Source: a virus. From it: 51,947 bases of DNA. The notes under the pieces were generated by a model, which was not told where the DNA came from, did no database searches, and saw nothing but the letters and a program-made list of their open reading frames with translations. Made by a program: the position numbers and the translations under genes. Position 1 is the stretch's first letter. Each line of letters begins with the position of its first letter. The stretch lies in IMG/VR virus record IMGVR_UViG_3300032241_001638, positions 1-51,947 of that record; one strand, given 5' to 3'. This document shows positions 47,251 to 51,947 of the stretch, in pieces.

Positions 47251-48402
47251 ATGAGAGATTTACATTCACAGATTCTAAGGTAGGTTCTATTAGAAATATC
47301 AGACGCTGCTAAAAAGAAAGTAAAAGATAAGTTTAAGAAGGAGAACCCTGCTTTGACCGATGCTCAAATGGACTATTATATCCGTGTGTTTGAAAAGAGA
47401 GTTGCAAACTCTGTATTCAAGAAAAAAGACTTGTTCCAATATACCTTCTCAGAATTAGAACAAATAATAGACAAAAACTTCCCTGAAGAAACCAAACCTT
47501 CCAATAACGATACCGAAGAAGTTGACTTCAAAGGGTCTGAGGATGTTGTATATAATGATAATGGACTATTAATCCTCCTAGGAGATATAAAGGAGAAATG
47601 TGTCCGATATGGTAAAGGGTATTCATGGTGTATAAGCAGAACAGATGCTCGAAATATGTTTTTCAGCTACAGAATGAGACTTGATGAACCTGTATTCTAC
47701 TTCGTGTTAGATGAAGATAAGCCTAAAACAGATGTATGGCATGCAATAGTCATATACATAGACGCAGATGGAACTTACCATGTAGCTACGTCAGATAATC
47801 CAGGAGATAAAGAAATGTCATGGAATGAAATAGAACAGCATCAACCTAAGCTAAAAGGCCTAAAGGGTCTATTTAAACATATTCCATTAACAGCAGAAGA
47901 GAAAGCTGACTACGAAAAATTAGGTGAACCTGTCGAAGACAATGTCTACGACAATTTCAGTTATACCGAAAAGGAAAAGTACATAGGATTTGGACATGAT
48001 TTAACTGAAAAACAGTTGGAGAATACCCCTAAACAACTGTTAGGTAAGTACGCTGCTACAACTACAGGGGAGAATATGACAAAAGAGATGGTTAAATCCT
48101 TACCTCCCTCTGATCAAAAAGTACTTAAAGATAATAGGATTAAACGATATGGAAACGTAGCATTGTTCAAGTACTATCCAGAAGACCTTAAAGATGGTAT
48201 GACGATAGATGATTACCTTGATTTAAGGGGCACTAATATAAAGTCTCTTCCAAATGATTTAAAAGTAGGTGGTAACCTTGATTTAACTGACACTAAAATC
48301 ACTTCTCTTCCAAATGGTTTACAAGTAGGTCGTTTGATTTATTTAAATTCTATACTAATAAAAAAATATGGTGAAAAACGTATAGAACAAAAAGATATAT
48401 AG
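47251..48402 (+). CDS. LRR-containing cargo-type protein with in-frame TAG
   Basis: From ATG 47251, directly after the previous TAA, the frame reads MRDLHSQILR, TAG (47281-47283), then VLLE-ISDAAKKKVKDK and on for 372 codons. A TTG at 47353 gives an uninterrupted 349-residue version. The start matches the other targeting-like starts (MKDLYGQVLRSLLEA) across the stop codon. The middle has RYGKGYSWCISRTDARNMFF, a block known from large phage proteins, and the end has leucine-rich-repeat units (LDLRGTNIKSLPNDLKVGGN and a second copy). A nonsense mutation or read-through is possible. Confidence 0.6.
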
Positions 48403-48416
48403 AAAAAATAGTCTAA

Positions 48417-48440
48417 TGATATTTATCTTGATATTTATTA
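48417..48440 (+). promoter_or_regulatory. Two candidate late-promoter motifs
   Basis: TGATATTTAT (48417-48426) and TTGATATTTATTA (48428-48440) in tandem, 31 nt before the ATG at 48472. A small hairpin ATAGGG/CCCTAT follows at 48443-48461. Confidence 0.45.
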
Positions 48441-48471
48441 GTATAGGGTAATTCCCCCTATCTCTAACATT

Positions 48472-49089
48472 ATGAATTACATAAAACAAAACCTATTAAG
48501 CATCATATGCTTAGTTTTACTATTTGTTATACTTCTACAACGTTGTGGAAGTACCACAATACCAGGACCAACCGTAACAATAGCACGAGACACCCAATGG
48601 TTGGCTCATAGAGACACCATAAAAGGCTCAAGTCCAACTATTACAAAGACAATTCCTTATGTGGTTAAATCAAAGGATACTCTGTTCATACCAGATACAA
48701 ACTACAGTAAACTAAGAACTCAATTTGAATCACTAAGAGATATGTTCCTAGCAGAGAACATATACAAAGACTCTATCAAATTTGATAGCTCCAATGTGTA
48801 CATCACAGATACCATATTCAAGAATAAAATAAAAGGAGCAGGATATATACTGAATTTTAAATACCCAACAATCACCAACACCATAACCATAAAAGAACCA
48901 TACGTACCTAAGAATCAACTGTATGTAGGAGGAGCCATTAATGGTAACCTTCCTTCATTAGTAAATTCAGCAGAGGCCGGACTTATCTACAAGACCAAAT
49001 CTGATAGATTATTCCAGGTAAAAGCAGGGGTAGACATAACAGGTAAGATTGTGTACGGTGTAGGAACCTACTGGAAAATAAAGTTATGA
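48472..49089 (+). CDS. Membrane-anchored envelope protein
   Basis: 205 residues. One N-terminal transmembrane helix (about 8-24) ending at Cys25 (LLQRC, not a good lipobox). A charged stalk follows. The last 60 residues (LYVGGAINGNLPSLV ... VGTYWKIKL) consist of amphipathic strands like those of outer-membrane-associated proteins. Similar anchored proteins occur in Bacteroidota phages; a spanin-like function is possible but not supported by a motif. Confidence 0.55.
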   Translation: MNYIKQNLLSIICLVLLFVILLQRCGSTTIPGPTVTIARDTQWLAHRDTIKGSSPTITKTIPYVVKSKDTLFIPDTNYSKLRTQFESLRDMFLAENIYKDSIKFDSSNVYITDTIFKNKIKGAGYILNFKYPTITNTITIKEPYVPKNQLYVGGAINGNLPSLVNSAEAGLIYKTKSDRLFQVKAGVDITGKIVYGVGTYWKIKL

Positions 49090-49844
49090 GTCAAAGCCTT
49101 TATGAAAAACGTTCATCATCATTTGAAGACTTCTTTTTAAATGAATGGAAAGTGATGAGTTATGGCCACAGGATTGAATTGATAATTCCTAAAAAATACC
49201 AATGGCAAATCACTAGATTAATCCCAAAGACGAAGGAAATACTCATCAACTCTGCCCGGAAGGTAGGTGTGACTACCATGCTTACAGCATACTCTGCCTG
49301 GATGATGCTATTCAGACCTAACACAAAAGTAGTAGTAACAAGTGTCAGTAAGATAATCGGAAAAGAATTTATTGACCTACTAATGTATTCTTTCAATAAA
49401 TTACCTATCTTTGCAATTGTTGAATCACAAACCCCATTCTGTATTGAGCTAAAAAACGGTTCTAAGTTGTACATAATAGACCCATCTGAAGAAATACCAG
49501 AAGATGAAATAGATCTAGCTATAATAGAGAATGCAGACTTTGTAACAACCTTAAAAGAAACACAACAAAGATTAAAAGACAAGTTGAAACCAAAAGGGTG
49601 TTTAGTAACAGCCTCAACTTTATACCATAAATCTGAATTTCTTGAACAGTGTGTAGCAGCTCGTGAAGGAGAATTTGGAGGGCAGTACATAGAGATACCA
49701 AGTAACATAAGTAAGCAAAGAACTGAAAAGTGGTTTAACAAAAAAGTAGCTAAGAAAGGTAAAGAAAAAGCAAAAGTAGAAGCCCATTCTTGCTATTACA
49801 TAGAGGACGGAACCCTTCAACATATAAACAATTTTGAATTGTAG
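49086..49844 (+). CDS. Terminase-ATPase-like paralogue without nuclease domain
   Basis: 252 residues. INSARKVGVTTMLTAYSAWM (54-73) aligns with the TerL Walker A region LKSRQLGVTTLASAYALWLF, DLAIIENADFV (143-153) with the TerL Walker B region FLIYDEFAFV, and LVTASTLYHKSEF (173-185) with TerL motif III. The catalytic Glu is kept (IIEN) but the sequence stops before any nuclease domain. It overlaps the previous gene by 4 nt and lies 142 nt upstream of terL. It could be a packaging regulator in the place of a small terminase, or an old duplicate. Confidence 0.65.
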   Translation: MSQSLYEKRSSSFEDFFLNEWKVMSYGHRIELIIPKKYQWQITRLIPKTKEILINSARKVGVTTMLTAYSAWMMLFRPNTKVVVTSVSKIIGKEFIDLLMYSFNKLPIFAIVESQTPFCIELKNGSKLYIIDPSEEIPEDEIDLAIIENADFVTTLKETQQRLKDKLKPKGCLVTASTLYHKSEFLEQCVAAREGEFGGQYIEIPSNISKQRTEKWFNKKVAKKGKEKAKVEAHSCYYIEDGTLQHINNFEL

Positions 49845-49847
49845 ACA

Positions 49848-50003
49848 ATGGGAAGGACTAAAAAATATACAACCGAAGAGCAGGTAAAAGAAGCTAAAAA
49901 CGAAGCTACCAAGCGTTATTATACACGGAACAAAGCCGTAATAGATGCTAAGGCTAGAGAAAAATACCAAAAGAAAAAAGAACCAATTGGCAAAAGCAGC
50001 TAA
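49848..50003 (+). CDS. Small basic protein upstream of terL
   Basis: 51 residues, ATG 49848 to TAA 50001: MGRTKKYTTEEQVKEAKNEA followed by RYYTRNKAV and a lysine-rich end. This K-K-Y-x-T-x-E-E ... Y-Y-x-R-N-K pattern recurs in very small phage proteins, often next to HNH or terminase genes. Probably DNA-binding. Its end overlaps the start of terL by 17 nt. Confidence 0.6.
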   Translation: MGRTKKYTTEEQVKEAKNEATKRYYTRNKAVIDAKAREKYQKKKEPIGKSS

Positions 50004-51947
50004 CAAAAAATCAGAAACACCTAATACACCGGCAGTAAGACCTGTAAACCTGAAAGAATTAGCTTTATCAGAGTTTAAGAAGTGTATGGAATCCCCTGAA
50101 TACTTCATATTAACCTATGTGTGGATTCAGACCACGTCCGGAGGTAGAAGTAAATTCCAATTATACCCTTTCCAAAGGAAGCTTTTACATCTGATGCACA
50201 CCAGAGACCGCATCATTATCCTTAAAAGCCGTCAGCTAGGTGTAACCACACTAGCCTCAGCATATGCATTGTGGTTATTCTTATTCAAGAATGACTCTTC
50301 GATACTCTGTATGGCTCCAACTACCAATATGGCTAAAGCCGTAATGGATAAATTTAAGTTTGCTTTTGAGGAGTTACCTAAATGGATGATTGAATTGTCC
50401 AATTCAACTACCAAAGAAGAAAACCAAAAGAAAGTTGTATCATCTAACGGATCAAAGATTGAGGTAATATCCGGAGCTAAGAACTCTGCCAGAGGTAAGA
50501 CAGCCTCTTTCCTTATTTATGATGAGTTTGCATTCGTAGAAGATGCAGAAGAGACTTATGCAGCAGCTCAACAAACACTAGCGACAGGAGGTAAATGTAT
50601 AGTATTATCAACTCCAGAAGGCACAGAGAATAAATTCGCAGATTTATACTCAGAAGCAGAATTAGGTAATAATGAATACCTGCCCATAAAGCTAGACTGG
50701 AGAGTTCACCCAGAGCATACACAAGATTGGAGAGACAGGCAAGACCAAGAGCTTGGTAAACGTCTTGCAAAACAAGAGTGTTTTGAAGGGGATACTAGAG
50801 TGTACACCAAAAGAGGTTTGAAGAAGATTTCCGATATAAAAACTGGGGATTATGTAATGACCCACACAGGTGAATTCAAAAAAGTAATCACCACTATGTC
50901 TCATGTATCTGATAATTTATGTACTATATATTCCTCAGTAAACAAAAGAAAGAGAATTGTTACTAATAATCATCCTTTTTGGGAAAATAATGAATGGGTA
51001 CCTTTATCGAATATCAATAACAAATCCTTGTTACCATCTTTTATAAAAAAAGAACATTTAATTAATCAGGTACTAACAGTAGAAACTGAAAGTATAATCA
51101 AGCCTCAATTTTTTAAAGTAAAGTACGATGGGGATTTTATTTATGTAAATGATAGGAGGCATAAAAAAAGATTTCCTAAAAAAATAGATATAGACTACGA
51201 TTTTGGTATAATAATAGGACTGTACTTGGCTGAAGGGTCTCAACAAAAAAATAGAATTACTTACAGTTTTAACTATGCTACAGAATTAAATACTTGGGTA
51301 CAACAAATAACAGGCATATTTTTAAAAAAATACAATATAGAAGGTAAACCTGCACAAAAAGCAGAAAAATCAGGGAATATAGATTTTAATTCTGGTATTT
51401 TTAAAGATGTATTAAATTCTTTTGTCACAGGACCTCACTGTTATCATAAAAAACTTACAGATTTTGCGTATGATTGCATGAGTCTAGATTTTGCAAAAGG
51501 TATATTAAATGGGTATTTTAAAGGAGACGGATGTCTAAAGCATATCTCTGAAAAATCATCTATCACAGCATCAGAGGATTTATCATACGATATATTTTAT
51601 TTATTTAAAATAATAGGGGCTTCTGGTATTAGATTGAAGACGTATCAAAAGAAAGGTTTAGCTGTTATGTCACATAGACCTGGATCAAAACCATATTACC
51701 CAGCTAGAACTTATACAGTTAGTGTGTCTAATGGTAGAAATTACACCTGTAAAGATAATGACATAACAGATATATTAGATAATAGAAAAAATTGTATACC
51801 TAGCATTGAAAAAGATATAGATGGTATAACGCATAATATAATTTTTAAGGAGGGATATAAAGAACCTTGCACTGTATATAACTTAGAGGTCGAGGATAAC
51901 CATACCTATATTACAGAACATTTTATAGTTCACAATTGTGACGCCGA
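49987..51947 (+). CDS. terL: Large terminase subunit, split by an intein, C-terminus outside window
   Basis: Start taken at TTG 49987 (context CCAA-TTG, as for other late genes); an in-frame ATG at 49945 is possible. N-extein of 264 residues: Walker A-like SRQLGVTT (81-88), Walker B FLIYDE (175-180, catalytic Glu180), motif III STPEG (208-212). This is the packaging motor ATPase. The intein at 50779-51936 follows GKRLAKQE, after which the extein resumes with CDA at the window end; the nuclease domain lies beyond. Overlaps 49848-50003. Confidence 0.85.
   Translation, partial: MAKAANKKSETPNTPAVRPVNLKELALSEFKKCMESPEYFILTYVWIQTTSGGRSKFQLYPFQRKLLHLMHTRDRIIILKSRQLGVTTLASAYALWLFLFKNDSSILCMAPTTNMAKAVMDKFKFAFEELPKWMIELSNSTTKEENQKKVVSSNGSKIEVISGAKNSARGKTASFLIYDEFAFVEDAEETYAAAQQTLATGGKCIVLSTPEGTENKFADLYSEAELGNNEYLPIKLDWRVHPEHTQDWRDRQDQELGKRLAKQECFEGDTRVYTKRGLKKISDIKTGDYVMTHTGEFKKVITTMSHVSDNLCTIYSSVNKRKRIVTNNHPFWENNEWVPLSNINNKSLLPSFIKKEHLINQVLTVETESIIKPQFFKVKYDGDFIYVNDRRHKKRFPKKIDIDYDFGIIIGLYLAEGSQQKNRITYSFNYATELNTWVQQITGIFLKKYNIEGKPAQKAEKSGNIDFNSGIFKDVLNSFVTGPHCYHKKLTDFAYDCMSLDFAKGILNGYFKGDGCLKHISEKSSITASEDLSYDIFYLFKIIGASGIRLKTYQKKGLAVMSHRPGSKPYYPARTYTVSVSNGRNYTCKDNDITDILDNRKNCIPSIEKDIDGITHNIIFKEGYKEPCTVYNLEVEDNHTYITEHFIVHNCDA
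50779..51936 (+). other. Intein with LAGLIDADG endonuclease in TerL
   Basis: 386 residues, complete. Splicing block A starts with Cys1 (CFEGDTRVYTKRG), block B has TNNH (62-65), block F is CTVYNLEVEDNHTY (364-377), block G ends FIVHN (382-386), followed by Cys +1 of the extein. The two LAGLIDADG helices are GIIIGLYLAEGS (143-154) and GILNGYFKGDG (241-251), with acidic residues intact. It should excise itself from TerL and the endonuclease could spread the gene to intein-free terL alleles. The insertion lies between the ATPase and nuclease domains. Confidence 0.92.

Noticed and set aside
1-51947. Genome-wide stop-codon reassignment
   Set aside because: TAA, TAG and TGA all end normal genes, often overlapping the next start (TAATG, ATGA, TAG-ATG), so the four in-frame stops are exceptions rather than a new code.
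1-51947. CRISPR arrays, integrase or attachment sites
   Set aside because: No spaced repeat array and no recombinase gene were seen; the 23-bp and 33-bp repeats have other explanations.

Overview
The window is part of the genome of a large tailed phage (myovirus) with T4-like virion genes that very probably infects a member of the Bacteroidota. The host assignment rests on recurring promoters of the form TTTG-N20-TAnnTTTG (for example 15732-15763, 17413-17444, 8482-8513), the lack of Shine-Dalgarno sequences, A-rich leaders ending in GTT directly before ATG, and an AT-rich composition. The phage type rests on a gp25-like and a gp6-like baseplate wedge protein, a gp55-like late sigma factor, a TOPRIM primase and a large terminase.

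Layout. Positions 1-18062 are almost entirely minus strand and hold about 45 short, tightly packed genes of the early/accessory type. Most have no recognisable function. The recognisable ones are a C5-methyltransferase-like protein, a secreted DNA/RNA nuclease, a VWA protein, a T5orf172/GIY-YIG protein, an MmcB-like nuclease fold and a winged-helix protein. Several genes shorter than 60 codons were found by reading the gaps. Longer non-coding stretches lie at 4866-5090 (G-quadruplex motif), 5523-5842, 6898-7837 (densely folded, tRNA-like elements) and 8362-8776. A divergent promoter region at 18063-18272 separates this block from the plus-strand block.

Positions 18273-51947 are plus strand: HD phosphohydrolase, coiled-coil protein, late sigma factor, tail hub/spike and baseplate genes, a holin/endolysin pair, a 1795-residue tail protein and tail-tip or fibre proteins, and a GIY-YIG nuclease. 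An IS200/IS605-type element (tnpA and tnpB) interrupts a small gene at 37166-39119. After it come the primase, head-associated genes, and finally a terminase-ATPase paralogue and the large terminase, which is split by a 386-residue intein and runs off the window end. The motif GATATTTATA recurs just upstream of plus-strand genes and is a candidate late promoter for the gp55-like sigma factor.

The most interesting proposals are these. (1) A cluster at 42195-48402 in which seven proteins start with short N-termini ending in [IL]xE, the signature of T4 capsid-targeting sequences cut by a prohead protease. This suggests an arsenal of proteins packaged in the head and injected, including an ADP-ribosyltransferase-like enzyme comparable to T4 Alt. 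(2) A leader RNA at 17265-17406 with two hairpins whose 7-nt loops are perfectly complementary, ending in a terminator in front of a winged-helix gene. (3) A roughly 500-nt folded RNA region at 6985-7475. (4) A late RNA at 43839-43985 with mutually exclusive hairpins. (5) Four genes broken by in-frame stop codons. (6) An ATPase-only terminase paralogue next to terL. Functions were assigned by eye from motifs and remembered families; no database search was possible.
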